This document shows positions 1 through 7,188 of a stretch of DNA of 11,918 nt, piece by piece; position 1 is the stretch's first letter, and each line of letters opens with the position of its first letter. A program made the position numbers and the translations under genes. The notes beneath the pieces are model-generated. The model did no database searches. It saw only the letters and a list, made by a program, of their open reading frames with translations, and had not been told where the DNA came from. The stretch lies in contig JAICVH010000030.1 of the NCBI GenBank assembly GCA_025935435.1, forward strand, positions 1 to 11,918, in the 5' to 3' direction. This DNA comes from Burkholderiales bacterium (GTDB lineage Bacteria; Pseudomonadota; Gammaproteobacteria; Burkholderiales; Casimicrobiaceae).

Positions 1-1
1 C

Positions 2-1468
2 CGCATGGTCGGCGAGGCGCGATCGCTCGCCGCGCTGCAGCGTGATATGCCCGGAGTGCGACCAGCCCTTGAACCGATCAACGACGTACGTGAGTCCGGA
101 GCTGCCTTCGGTCAGGTACGGCGTATCGATCTGCGCGATGTTGCCGAGGCATACGACCTTCGTGCCGGGACCGGCGCGCGTGATCAACGTCTTCATCTGC
201 TTCGGCGTCAGGTTCTGCGCCTCGTCGATGATCAGGAACTTGTTGATGAACGTCCGTCCGCGCATGAAATTGAGGCTCTTGACCTTGATCCGTGAGCGGA
301 TCAGGTCGCGCGTGGCCGCGCGACCCCAGTCGCCGCTTTCATCGTCCGTCTTGTTCAGTACGTCGAGGTTGTCCTCGAGCGCACCCATCCACGGATTCAT
401 CTTCTCTTCCTCGGTGCCGGGCAGAAATCCGATGTCCTCGCCGACGGGAACCGTCACGCGGGTCATGATGATCTCGGAATAGACCTTGAACTCCAGCGTC
501 AGCATCAAACCGGCGGCAAGCGTCAGCAGCGTCTTGCCGGTGCCCGCCTGGCCGAGCAGCGTCACGAAGTCGATCTCGGGGTTCATCAGCAGGTTGAGCG
601 CGAAGTTCTGCTCGCGATTGCGCGCCACGATGCCCCAGACGTTGTTCTTCTGGTGCGAGTAATCCTTGAGCGTCGACAACAGCGCGCTCTTGCCCTGGAT
701 CTCCTTGACGATCGCGTGGAACGGCGTCTCACCCTGCTTTTCGAGGAACAGGAACTCGTTGACATGCAGTGACGGCACGAGTGGACCGGTGAGCCGGTAG
801 TACGTGTGCCCGCCCTGCTGCCACGACTCCATGCCCTTGCCATGGCGATCCCAGAAATCCGCCGGCAGTTCGCGCACGCCGGAGTAGAGGAGCTCGGTGT
901 CCTCGAGCACCTTGTCGTTGAAGTAATCCTCCGCGGCCATGCCAAGTGCCCGCGCCTTAATGCGCATGTTGATGTCCTTCGACACCAGGATCACGCTGCG
1001 CTTCGCGGATTGACGCGTCAGGTGCATGACGACAGCCAGGATCTGGTTGTCGGTCTTGCCGTTGGCGAGCGAGGGCGGCAGCGCCGTCGAAATCGCTTCC
1101 GTCTGCAGGTACAGCCGGCCGGTCGCTGCGCCGCCCGATTTCTCGTCGAGCGGAATGCCGCTCGCGATCCCGTCGGTTCCCGGCCCGGCGTTCGCGGTCA
1201 CCAGGTCGTCGAGAAAGCGCGACGCCTGGCGCGCGTTGCGCGCGACTTCGGTCATGCCCTTTTTGTGCGCATCGAGTTCCTCGAGCGTCAGGATGGGGAG
1301 GTAGATGTCGTGCTCTTCGAAGCGGAACAGGCTCGTCGGATCGTGCATCAGCACGTTCGTGTCGAGGACAAACAGCTTCGTCGTTGGAGAGGATCCGGTG
1401 CGGACCGGCTTGCGGGAGGGGAGAAGATGCAGCGTGGAGGGAGCGGGGCGCAGCTTGCGTTCGACCAT
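2..1468 (-). CDS. PIN domain–PhoH family ATPase (YlaK-like), C-terminal end cut by window edge
   Basis: I read 489 codons from ATG 1468 to the window edge with no stop. An N-terminal PIN nuclease-like domain (about residues 30-190) begins KLFVLDTNVLMHDP, with acidic residues D36, E63/E64 and D165 (SKDINMRIKA). A PhoH ATPase domain (about 270-485) has Walker A GQAGTGKT (306-313, K312) and Walker B FLIIDEAQN (D415, E416). The last visible residues, RGERSRLADHA, match the usual C-terminus of the family, so probably only a few residues are missing. PIN–PhoH proteins are putative RNA-acting ATPases or toxin-like nucleases, and their exact role is poorly defined. The ATG has an AGGAGG at 1472-1477 only 3 bases upstream; no other upstream start exists in frame nearby. 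The gene follows bcp on the same strand after a 155-base gap that contains a possible promoter. Family assignment is firm; cellular function is not. Confidence 0.93.
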   Translation of the reverse strand, partial: MVERKLRPAPSTLHLLPSRKPVRTGSSPTTKLFVLDTNVLMHDPTSLFRFEEHDIYLPILTLEELDAHKKGMTEVARNARQASRFLDDLVTANAGPGTDGIASGIPLDEKSGGAATGRLYLQTEAISTALPPSLANGKTDNQILAVVMHLTRQSAKRSVILVSKDINMRIKARALGMAAEDYFNDKVLEDTELLYSGVRELPADFWDRHGKGMESWQQGGHTYYRLTGPLVPSLHVNEFLFLEKQGETPFHAIVKEIQGKSALLSTLKDYSHQKNNVWGIVARNREQNFALNLLMNPEIDFVTLLGQAGTGKTLLTLAAGLMLTLEFKVYSEIIMTRVTVPVGEDIGFLPGTEEEKMNPWMGALEDNLDVLNKTDDESGDWGRAATRDLIRSRIKVKSLNFMRGRTFINKFLIIDEAQNLTPKQMKTLITRAGPGTKVVCLGNIAQIDTPYLTEGSSGLTYVVDRFKGWSHSGHITLQRGERSRLADHA

Positions 1469-1471
1469 GGG

Positions 1472-1477
1472 CCTCCT
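1472..1477 (-). promoter_or_regulatory. Shine-Dalgarno AGGAGG of the PIN–PhoH gene
   Basis: A perfect AGGAGG on the minus strand lies directly before ATG 1468, with an unusually short 3-base spacer. It supports that ATG as the start. It is the strongest ribosome-binding site I see in the window. Confidence 0.6.
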
Positions 1478-1527
1478 GGCAGTTTCAATCGCGCGACCGC
1501 GCAGCAGTCGCCTCGTCACACGTTCCT

Positions 1528-1556
1528 AATGTAGGCGCGTTGCGGCCGCCATACAA
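1528..1556 (-). promoter_or_regulatory. Possible sigma-70 promoter for the PIN–PhoH gene
   Basis: On the minus strand TTGTAT (1551-1556) is followed by exactly 17 bases and then TACATT (1528-1533). The -35 matches the consensus at 3 of 6 positions and the -10 at 4 of 6. It lies about 60 bases upstream of the ATG at 1468, in the gap after bcp, where an independent promoter would be expected. It is weak in sequence and supported mostly by spacing and position. Confidence 0.3.
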
Positions 1557-1623
1557 GCCATTGCGTTCCGGTGCCCGGATAACCGCATATTTTGTGGTGC
1601 AAACGGCACAACGTGCGCGGCGG

Positions 1624-2073
1624 TCACAGCGTCTTCACGAATTCGAGCACTTCGTGTGCATGGCCGGGGACCTTGACCTTCCGCCATTCGCGAACGAGCG
1701 TGCCATCGCGGCCGATGACGAACGTGCTGCGCTCGATGCCGCGAACCTGCTTGCCGTACATGTTCTTCATTCGGATGACATCGAACTGTTTGCACAGCGC
1801 CTCGTCGTCGTCGCTGATCAGCGGAAAGGGAAAGTCCATCTTCTCGCTGAACGCGCCGTGCGACTTCAGTGAATCGCGCGAAACGCCCGCGACGACCGCC
1901 CCGAGTTTCAGAAACTTCGGGTACAGGTCGCGGAACTGCGCGCCTTCCGTCGTGCACCCAGGCGTGTTGTCCTTCGGATAGAAATACAGGACGACCGGAT
2001 GGCCCAGCTGATCCGCCAGGCGAAACCTGCCGTGCGTCGACTCGGCTTCAAAGGTCTTCACGCGTTGTGTCAT
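1624..2073 (-). CDS. bcp: Bcp/PrxQ-type peroxiredoxin, apparently 1-Cys
   Basis: This is a 149-residue thioredoxin-fold peroxiredoxin of the Bcp/PrxQ class, which reduces hydrogen peroxide and organic hydroperoxides in the cytoplasm. The peroxidatic cysteine is C40 in NTPGCTTEG. The resolving cysteine five residues later in E. coli Bcp is absent (residue 45 is Q or A by alignment), and the alternative helix-3 position (AFSEK, near residue 76) is serine. The only other cysteine is C94 (EALCKQF), which aligns with the non-essential C99 of E. coli Bcp. It is therefore probably a 1-Cys enzyme that needs an external thiol. I chose ATG 2073 because GGGAG sits 6 bases upstream; another in-frame ATG at 2079 lies on top of that site. 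The first 26 bases overlap the end of arnD, so translation is probably coupled to the L-Ara4N genes. Confidence 0.93.
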   Translation of the reverse strand: MTQRVKTFEAESTHGRFRLADQLGHPVVLYFYPKDNTPGCTTEGAQFRDLYPKFLKLGAVVAGVSRDSLKSHGAFSEKMDFPFPLISDDDEALCKQFDVIRMKNMYGKQVRGIERSTFVIGRDGTLVREWRKVKVPGHAHEVLEFVKTL

Positions 2074-2986
2074 GGACATCTCCCAGGAATTCGTCACCCT
2101 GCACGAACAATGTGCCGGTCCTTCCCGCGACCGGCGCAAGCGCTGTCTCGCATCTCGGCAACGCCATCGGCTCGACCGACTCGTAGAGGGAGCGGACCGG
2201 CCCGGGCGACCACCCCTGTGCCTTCCAACCGTCGAGCAGCGAATCGAGAACACCGAGGAGGCGGCCGCCCTCGAGTTCCGCGTGCAGCGTGAACACGTGG
2301 CCGGATTCCACGAGCGCTTGCGTGCGTGCGAGCAGAAGCGTCGCAACGGTATCTTCGGCGACGCCATTGACGCCGATCAGTTCGTCGAGCGTGGGAAGCG
2401 TGGTCGGAAATTGCGGGCAGCGAATCAATTCGGCGCGCCACACCGGCAGATGCGGGTAGCTGCCGCGGCCATCCGAGCAATAATCGAAACCCAGTTGCTG
2501 CGTCAACCGCAACGCGTGCACGTTCATCTGCCAGCCGGCCGCGCCGTGCGTCGGCGGCGGCTCGCGAAACACATCGACATAGCGATCGCACGCGCGTTGC
2601 ATTTCGCGTCGCGTCCACTCGAAGTCGGCGTGCGCGACGCCATCCTGCCACCGCACGTGGTCCCAGCAATGAATGCCCGTCTCGTGGCCATCGCCGTGCA
2701 CGCGACGCAGCACGCTGACGGCGCGCCGTCCGATGTCCGGACCGGGCAGCAGCGTTCCGTACAGCAGCGTTCGCACGCCGTAGTGTTCGACGACGGACGT
2801 GCGCTGCACCTTGTCGACGAACCCGCGGCGGAACACGCGACGGATCGCGCGTCCGGTGTGATCGGGCCCGAGCGAGAACAGGAATGTCGCGCGAACGCCG
2901 TGTCGGGCGAACAGATCGAGCAGCCGCGGCACGCCTTCTCGCGTACCCCGCAGCGTGTCGACGTCGACCTTGAGCCCGAGCCTCAA
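2048..2986 (-). CDS. arnD: ArnD-type 4-deoxy-4-formamido-L-arabinose-phosphoundecaprenol deformylase
   Basis: This 312-residue NodB-fold polysaccharide-deacetylase family protein matches E. coli ArnD (296 residues) along its length. The opening is nearly identical in pattern: a VDVD acidic motif (D8, D10) followed by TLRGTREGVPRLL. Other conserved elements are GIHCWDH with metal/catalytic histidines H106 and H110, AAGW (149-152), SDGRG (171-175) and HAE (235-237). ArnD removes the formyl group from undecaprenyl-phosphate-L-Ara4FN at the inner membrane, making the step irreversible before flipping. The start is a TTG at 2986-2984 that overlaps the TGA of the upstream dehydrogenase as TTGA; no ATG or GTG is available in frame upstream, and the conserved N-terminus begins right there. 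Its end overlaps bcp by 26 bases. Identity is confident from both sequence and neighbours. Confidence 0.93.
   Translation of the reverse strand: MRLGLKVDVDTLRGTREGVPRLLDLFARHGVRATFLFSLGPDHTGRAIRRVFRRGFVDKVQRTSVVEHYGVRTLLYGTLLPGPDIGRRAVSVLRRVHGDGHETGIHCWDHVRWQDGVAHADFEWTRREMQRACDRYVDVFREPPPTHGAAGWQMNVHALRLTQQLGFDYCSDGRGSYPHLPVWRAELIRCPQFPTTLPTLDELIGVNGVAEDTVATLLLARTQALVESGHVFTLHAELEGGRLLGVLDSLLDGWKAQGWSPGPVRSLYESVEPMALPRCETALAPVAGRTGTLFVQGDEFLGDVHDTTREDL
2080..2084 (-). promoter_or_regulatory. Shine-Dalgarno GGGAG that decides the bcp start
   Basis: GGGAG on the minus strand is separated from ATG 2073 by 6 bases but touches the alternative ATG 2079 with none. This favours 2073 as the true start. 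The site lies inside the arnD coding region, just before its stop. Confidence 0.5.
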
Positions 2987-4059
2987 TCCACCAGCGCGCG
3001 CGCGTCTGCGACGTGCCCGCGATAGGCGTCGAAGATGCGTCGCAATGCGTCGTCCATCTTCACGTGCGGCGACCAGTCGAGGTCGCGGCGGGTGTTGTCG
3101 ATGTTCGGCACGCGATTCTGCACGTCCTGATAGCCGTCACCGTAATACTCGGCAGCCGTCGTGTCGATGACCCGCACGCCCGCAGCACTTTCGCGATACT
3201 CCGGATAGTCGGCAGCGAGTGCGAGCATCATCTGCGCAACTTCGCGCACCGAATAATTGTTCGCGGGGTTACCGATATTGTAGATGCGGCCGCTCGCAAT
3301 GCCGTCACGGTTCTCGATGATTTTCATCAGCGCCGCGATGCCGTCGTCGATGTACGTGAACGCGCGCTTCTGCGTGCCACCGTCGACGAGCTTGATGGGC
3401 TCGCCGCGAACGATGTGACCGAGGAACTGCGTAATGACGCGCGAGCTGCCTTCCTTGGCCGTACTGATCGAATCCAGGCCCGCGCCGATCCAGTTGAACG
3501 GACGGAACAGCGTGTAGTCGAGGCCGTGCTCCTGGCCGTACGCGTGGATGACGCGATCCATCAGCTGCTTCGCGCACGAGTAGATCCACCGCGGCTTGTT
3601 GATCGGGCCGAGGACGAGATTCGAGCGTTCCGCGTCGAACTCGGCATCGGCGCACATGCCGTACACCTCGGACGTCGACGGAAACACGACGCGCTTGCGG
3701 TAGCGCACCGCCGCGCGGACGATCGGCAGGTTCGCCTCGAAGTCGAGCTCGAACACGCGAAGCGGCTCGCGGACGTACGTCGCCGGCGTGGCGATCGCGA
3801 CGAGCGGCAGTACGACGTCGCATTTCTTGACGTGGTACTCGATCCACTCGCGGTTGATCGTGATGTCGCCTTCGAAGAAATGAAAGCGCGGTTCGCGCAG
3901 CAGATCGGCGATCCGCTCCGTCTGCATGTCCATCCCGTGAATCTCCCAGTCGGTCGCGGCGATGATCTGCTGCGACAGATGGTGGCCGATGAAGCCGTTG
4001 ACGCCGAGGATGAGGATGCGTTTCAAGCGAAGCGTGGGGGGCGAATCGAGCGCGCGCAT
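2983..4059 (-). CDS. ArnA-type UDP-glucuronate oxidative decarboxylase (stand-alone dehydrogenase half)
   Basis: This extended SDR protein of 358 residues corresponds to the C-terminal half of E. coli ArnA. It converts UDP-glucuronate and NAD+ to UDP-4-keto-pentose, CO2 and NADH in the cytoplasm. Visible motifs are the NAD-binding GVNGFIG (19-25), PSTSEVYG with S130/E131 in the positions of the ArnA Ser-Glu catalytic pair, YSCAK (Y160, K164), and QNR with R316 in the position of the catalytic arginine R619 of ArnA. There is no formyltransferase domain; that is the separate upstream gene, 30 bases away. I chose ATG 4059; an in-frame GTG at 4077 would add six residues and cannot be excluded, since neither has a good Shine-Dalgarno. 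The gene ends in a 4-base TTGA overlap with arnD. A related UDP-xylose synthase activity is possible but unlikely in this context. Confidence 0.92.
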   Translation of the reverse strand: MRALDSPPTLRLKRILILGVNGFIGHHLSQQIIAATDWEIHGMDMQTERIADLLREPRFHFFEGDITINREWIEYHVKKCDVVLPLVAIATPATYVREPLRVFELDFEANLPIVRAAVRYRKRVVFPSTSEVYGMCADAEFDAERSNLVLGPINKPRWIYSCAKQLMDRVIHAYGQEHGLDYTLFRPFNWIGAGLDSISTAKEGSSRVITQFLGHIVRGEPIKLVDGGTQKRAFTYIDDGIAALMKIIENRDGIASGRIYNIGNPANNYSVREVAQMMLALAADYPEYRESAAGVRVIDTTAAEYYGDGYQDVQNRVPNIDNTRRDLDWSPHVKMDDALRRIFDAYRGHVADARALVD

Positions 4060-4089
4060 TGTACCGTGCGCGTGCACGTATTACCGGCA

Positions 4090-5037
4090 TCAGCGGAGTG
4101 GCAGCGTTCGCTCCCCAAAGCGGGCGCGAAGCGTGGCAGCCGTCTGCGTCTGCCCGTCCAGTTCGAGGACGTCGACGCGCAGCGTCCCGCCGCCGCCACA
4201 GCGGGCGACGATCCGATCGCGCACCGAGGCTGCACCCGCATCGTTGCCGATCAAAAGCTCGGGTGCGCCGGTCTTGCTCGTCGAGTCGAGTACGCGCGTG
4301 CGCAGAATGCGCGCCGGCACGCCGGCGACGTCCGTGAACGCGCCGGGGTAGGGCGGTGCAACGGCGCGCACCAGATCATGAATGCGGCGAGCGCCCTGCG
4401 ACCAGTCGATGCGACCATCCGCCGCCGTCCTGCCGCCGAAATACGAGCCGCGCGCAATGTCGTTCGGTAGCCGCGGAGCCGTCCCTGCGAGAAGCGCGGG
4501 CAGCACGCGATCGAGGCAGATTTCGGCGGCGACGGTCACCTTGTCGGACACCTGCTGCGCCGTGTCATCGGGCAGGATAGGCACCGCCTGCTGCGCGACG
4601 ATGTCACCGGCATCGGGCTTGTCGTTCATGTAGTGCAGTGTCGCGCCTGTCTCGCGTTCGCCGTTCAGCACCGCCCAGTTGACCGGGGCGCGTCCGCGGT
4701 AGTGCGGCAAAAGCGAGCCGTGCATGTTCAGGGCGCCACGCGGCGCCAGCGACAGCACTTTCTGCGGGAGCATCCGCCGATAGTGGAAACTGAACAGGAA
4801 ATCGGGTGCGCTGTGCTCGATCGCTGCGACGACGTTCGTGGCATTCGCATCGAGCGGTGCCATCCAGTGGAGGCCGAGATCGTCTGCAACCTCCGCGACG
4901 CGTTCGAACCACTGGATCTCCGAAGGATCGTCGTCGTGCGTCACGACGAGCGGTACGTCGACGCCGTGCGCGCGCAGCACGCGCAGACAGCGCGCGCCAA
5001 CATTGTGGTACGCGAAGACGACGGCCCGCGCGGTCAA
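4090..5037 (-). CDS. ArnA-type UDP-L-Ara4N formyltransferase (stand-alone)
   Basis: This 315-residue protein corresponds to the N-terminal half of E. coli ArnA. It uses 10-formyltetrahydrofolate to N-formylate UDP-L-Ara4N, a step that pulls the unfavourable ArnB equilibrium forward. The conserved opening is AVVFAYHNVG. The formyltransferase core holds NMHGSLLPHYRGRAP with catalytic N104 and H106, and KPDAGD with D142; these align with N102, H104 and D140 of ArnA. A C-terminal OB-like folate/substrate domain follows (about 205-315). The start is a TTG at 5037-5035 overlapping the TGA of arnC as TTGA. The frame stays open upstream to 5229, but that extension reads through arnC as low-complexity arginine-rich sequence, so it is not real. 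The stop lies 30 bases before the dehydrogenase ATG. Confidence 0.92.
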   Translation of the reverse strand: MTARAVVFAYHNVGARCLRVLRAHGVDVPLVVTHDDDPSEIQWFERVAEVADDLGLHWMAPLDANATNVVAAIEHSAPDFLFSFHYRRMLPQKVLSLAPRGALNMHGSLLPHYRGRAPVNWAVLNGERETGATLHYMNDKPDAGDIVAQQAVPILPDDTAQQVSDKVTVAAEICLDRVLPALLAGTAPRLPNDIARGSYFGGRTAADGRIDWSQGARRIHDLVRAVAPPYPGAFTDVAGVPARILRTRVLDSTSKTGAPELLIGNDAGAASVRDRIVARCGGGGTLRVDVLELDGQTQTAATLRARFGERTLPLR

Positions 5038-6029
5038 CGGATTCGCCGGACGCTTTCGACCGGCGCTGGCGGCTCGGCTGCGTCGGCATCGCGCTCGAGC
5101 ACCGCCCGAATGACGTAACGCGGGCGTTCGCGTACCTGGTGGTAGATGCGGCCGACGTATTCGCCGAGTAGCCCCAAGCCGAACATGATGCAGCCGATCA
5201 GGAAGAACTCGAGAATGTCGCGGTCCCACGCCGCTTTCGCACCTTCGATCAGGCCGCCGACGACCAGGCGTTGGACGATCACGACGATATAGAGAATCAC
5301 CGACGTCACTGCGACGACCATTCCCGCGAAGGAGAAAATCTGCAGCGGTACCAGCGAGAAGCCGGTGATCAGGTCGAAGTTGAGCCGGATCAGCCGGTAC
5401 ATCGAGTACTTCGATTCACCCGCGGCACGTTCCTCGTGCAGCACGTCGACCTCCGTCGGCCGATGCGCGAACGTGTAGGCGAGCGCCGGGATGAACGTGC
5501 TCACTTCGCGCGCCGCGGCAACCGCGTCGACGATGTCCCGGCTGTACGCGCGAAGCATGCAGCCCTGGTCGGTCATGCGAATCCGCGTGATGCGTTCGCG
5601 CAACCGATTCATGAGGCGCGATGCGTTGCGGCGCCACCAGGCATCCTCGCGCGTGCGCCGCACGCCTCCGACGTAGTCGGCGCCGGCATCCATCGCTGCC
5701 AGCAGCTTGCCGATTTCCTCAGGCGGATTCTGGAGGTCCGCATCGAGCGTCACGACGCGTGTCCCGCGCACGCGCTCGAACCCGGCGAGGATCGCGAGGT
5801 GCTGCCCGTAGTTGGTGTTGAAGTAGACGACGCGCGTCTCGTCGGGGCGGCGGGCAAACTGCTCGCGCAGCAGCGCCCCCGACCGGTCGCGGCTGCCGTC
5901 GTTGACGAAGATGACTTCGTAAGGCTGCTGCAGCGCGTCCAGCGCCGCGTATAGGCGCGCAAACAGCGCGGGCAGCCCGGCCTCCTCGTTGTATACCGGG
6001 ATGACGACGGATAACGTCGGGGTGTTCAT
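5034..6029 (-). CDS. arnC: ArnC undecaprenyl-phosphate 4-deoxy-4-formamido-L-arabinose transferase
   Basis: This 331-residue family-2 glycosyltransferase resembles E. coli ArnC (322 residues). It transfers L-Ara4FN from UDP to undecaprenyl phosphate on the cytoplasmic face of the inner membrane. It begins with the GT2 pattern LSVVIPVYNEE, then FVNDGS (41-46) and the metal-binding TLDADLQNPP (D96, D98). Two transmembrane segments follow near 228-254 and 272-292, and the tail is charged and proline/alanine rich. The GT2 plus two-TM layout also occurs in DPM1-like and GtrB-like enzymes, so the ArnC call rests partly on neighbours. I chose ATG 6029, 16 bases after the arnB stop; a GTG at 6080 would run back into arnB and lacks conserved residues. 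The end overlaps the formyltransferase start by 4 bases. Confidence 0.9.
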   Translation of the reverse strand: MNTPTLSVVIPVYNEEAGLPALFARLYAALDALQQPYEVIFVNDGSRDRSGALLREQFARRPDETRVVYFNTNYGQHLAILAGFERVRGTRVVTLDADLQNPPEEIGKLLAAMDAGADYVGGVRRTREDAWWRRNASRLMNRLRERITRIRMTDQGCMLRAYSRDIVDAVAAAREVSTFIPALAYTFAHRPTEVDVLHEERAAGESKYSMYRLIRLNFDLITGFSLVPLQIFSFAGMVVAVTSVILYIVVIVQRLVVGGLIEGAKAAWDRDILEFFLIGCIMFGLGLLGEYVGRIYHQVRERPRYVIRAVLERDADAAEPPAPVESVRRIR

Positions 6030-6045
6030 TGCCGGTGTGTCGCCG

Positions 6046-7188
6046 TCACTGCGCACAATTCGCGCCCAGAAGATCCGCACATGCGGCGCAAACGCGATCG
6101 ACGTCGTCGACGGTCATCGCCGCATGCAGCGGTAATGTCACGGTGGCGGCGGCGATGCGCTCGGTGTTCGGCAAGTCCCCGCGATGGTAGCCGAAGCGCC
6201 GGCCGAGCGTCGTCAGATGCAGCGCTTCATACGAGATGCCGGTCGCGATCCCCCGCTCGGCGAGCGCATCGCGGAAGGCCTTGCGCGACATCCGCATCTC
6301 CTCGAGTGGCAGCAGCACGCAGAACATGTTCCACGATTGGCCGTCGTCATCGCGCGGTTCAGGCGGCAGCATGCACGCCGGTTTTGTCTTGAAACGTTCG
6401 AAGTATCGTTCGACGAGCCCGCGCCGGTGTGCGAGGAATGTCGGCAGCCGCTCGAGCTGTGCAAGACCAATGCGTGCGTTGACGTCCGGCAGGTTGAACT
6501 TGCCTCCCGCAAACGCGACATCGCGGGTGCCGTCCGGCAGCCGTTCGATACCATGAAAACGGAGTACGTCGATGCGCCGCGCCTCGTCGGCGTCGTTACA
6601 AACGATGGCGCCGCCTTCGATCGAGGTGATGTTCTTGTTCGGGTGGAAGCTGAATGTCACGAGGTCGCCGAACGAGCCGACCGGTCGCCCCTCCCAGCGC
6701 GACCCGATGACGAGCGCGGCGTCCTCGATGACGCGCAGGCCGTGGCGGCGAGCAAGGGCATACAGCGCATCCAGGTCGACGAGAGACCCCGGCCAGTGGG
6801 TCGGCATGATTGCGCGCGTTCGCGGTCCGATTCGCGCGGCAACCCGTCCGAGCTCGATGTTGCGCGTGACGAGCTCGCAATCGACGAACACCGGCGTCGC
6901 ACGCTGCTTGACGATCATGTTCAGCACGGTGAAAAAACTCTGTCCGCAGGTGATCACTTCGTCGCCCGGGCCAATGCCGGCAAGCTGCAGCGCCACCTCG
7001 ATCGCCGCGGTGGCGGACGTCAGCACGCGGACGGGGCGGCCTTCACAGAACGCCGACAATGCCGCTTCGAAGCGTTCTACCCACGGGCCGCTGGTGACGT
7101 GGCCGGAGCGCAGAACATCACCCACGGCGGCGATCGTCGCCTCGTCGATCAGCGGGCTCGCGAACTTGAGCGGCCGCGCGCCGGTCAT
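6046..7188 (-). CDS. arnB: ArnB-type UDP-4-amino-4-deoxy-L-arabinose aminotransferase
   Basis: This 380-residue PLP-dependent aminotransferase of the DegT/DnrJ/EryC1 (sugar aminotransferase) family matches ArnB in length and motif order. It transfers an amino group from glutamate to UDP-4-keto-pentose. The Schiff-base lysine is K185 in SFHPNKNITS. TSATAAIEVAL (58-68) is the phosphate-binding stretch, VIEDAALVIG holds the pyridine-nitrogen aspartate D156, and FNLPDVNA (231-238) is the family's subunit-interface motif. One oddity: the family pattern is EDAAH or EDAAQ, and here residue 159 is leucine. ATG 7188 overlaps the stop of the upstream SMR-like gene as ATGA; a longer open frame upstream to 7383 is overlap sequence. 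The pathway context makes ArnB far more likely than another sugar aminotransferase. Confidence 0.9.
   Translation of the reverse strand: MTGARPLKFASPLIDEATIAAVGDVLRSGHVTSGPWVERFEAALSAFCEGRPVRVLTSATAAIEVALQLAGIGPGDEVITCGQSFFTVLNMIVKQRATPVFVDCELVTRNIELGRVAARIGPRTRAIMPTHWPGSLVDLDALYALARRHGLRVIEDAALVIGSRWEGRPVGSFGDLVTFSFHPNKNITSIEGGAIVCNDADEARRIDVLRFHGIERLPDGTRDVAFAGGKFNLPDVNARIGLAQLERLPTFLAHRRGLVERYFERFKTKPACMLPPEPRDDDGQSWNMFCVLLPLEEMRMSRKAFRDALAERGIATGISYEALHLTTLGRRFGYHRGDLPNTERIAAATVTLPLHAAMTVDDVDRVCAACADLLGANCAQ

Noticed and set aside
806..1534. 242-codon plus-strand open frame over the PIN–PhoH gene
   Set aside because: The minus strand in the same place encodes intact PIN and PhoH motifs; the plus frame shows nothing recognisable.
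1592..1611. Small inverted repeat (TTGTG/CACAA and GTGC/GCAC) between bcp and the PIN–PhoH gene, considered as a terminator
   Set aside because: The stem is only 4-5 bp with competing pairings and no T-run on the minus strand.
2074..2367. Upstream extension of the bcp reading frame to a 247-residue protein
   Set aside because: The extension lies within arnD and encodes arginine/serine-rich sequence unlike any peroxiredoxin; the start at 2073 fits both the ribosome-binding site and the family length.
4058..4063. TACAAT resembling a -10 box right at the dehydrogenase ATG
   Set aside because: It has no -35 partner, lies inside a compact operon, and a start there would fall after the ATG.
3305..4090. 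ATG at 4090 forming an ATGA overlap with the formyltransferase stop and opening a 261-codon frame
   Set aside because: It looks like a coupled start but is out of frame with the conserved dehydrogenase, and its product is arginine-rich noise.
4313..4326. Repeated GCCGGC units
   Set aside because: They lie inside conserved formyltransferase coding sequence and are short and GC-rich, so chance explains them.
3013..4470. 485-codon open frame on the plus strand across the dehydrogenase and formyltransferase genes
   Set aside because: It is antisense to two clearly conserved genes. Its translation is rich in R, A, D and V with no domain pattern, as expected from GC-rich codon bias on the opposite strand.
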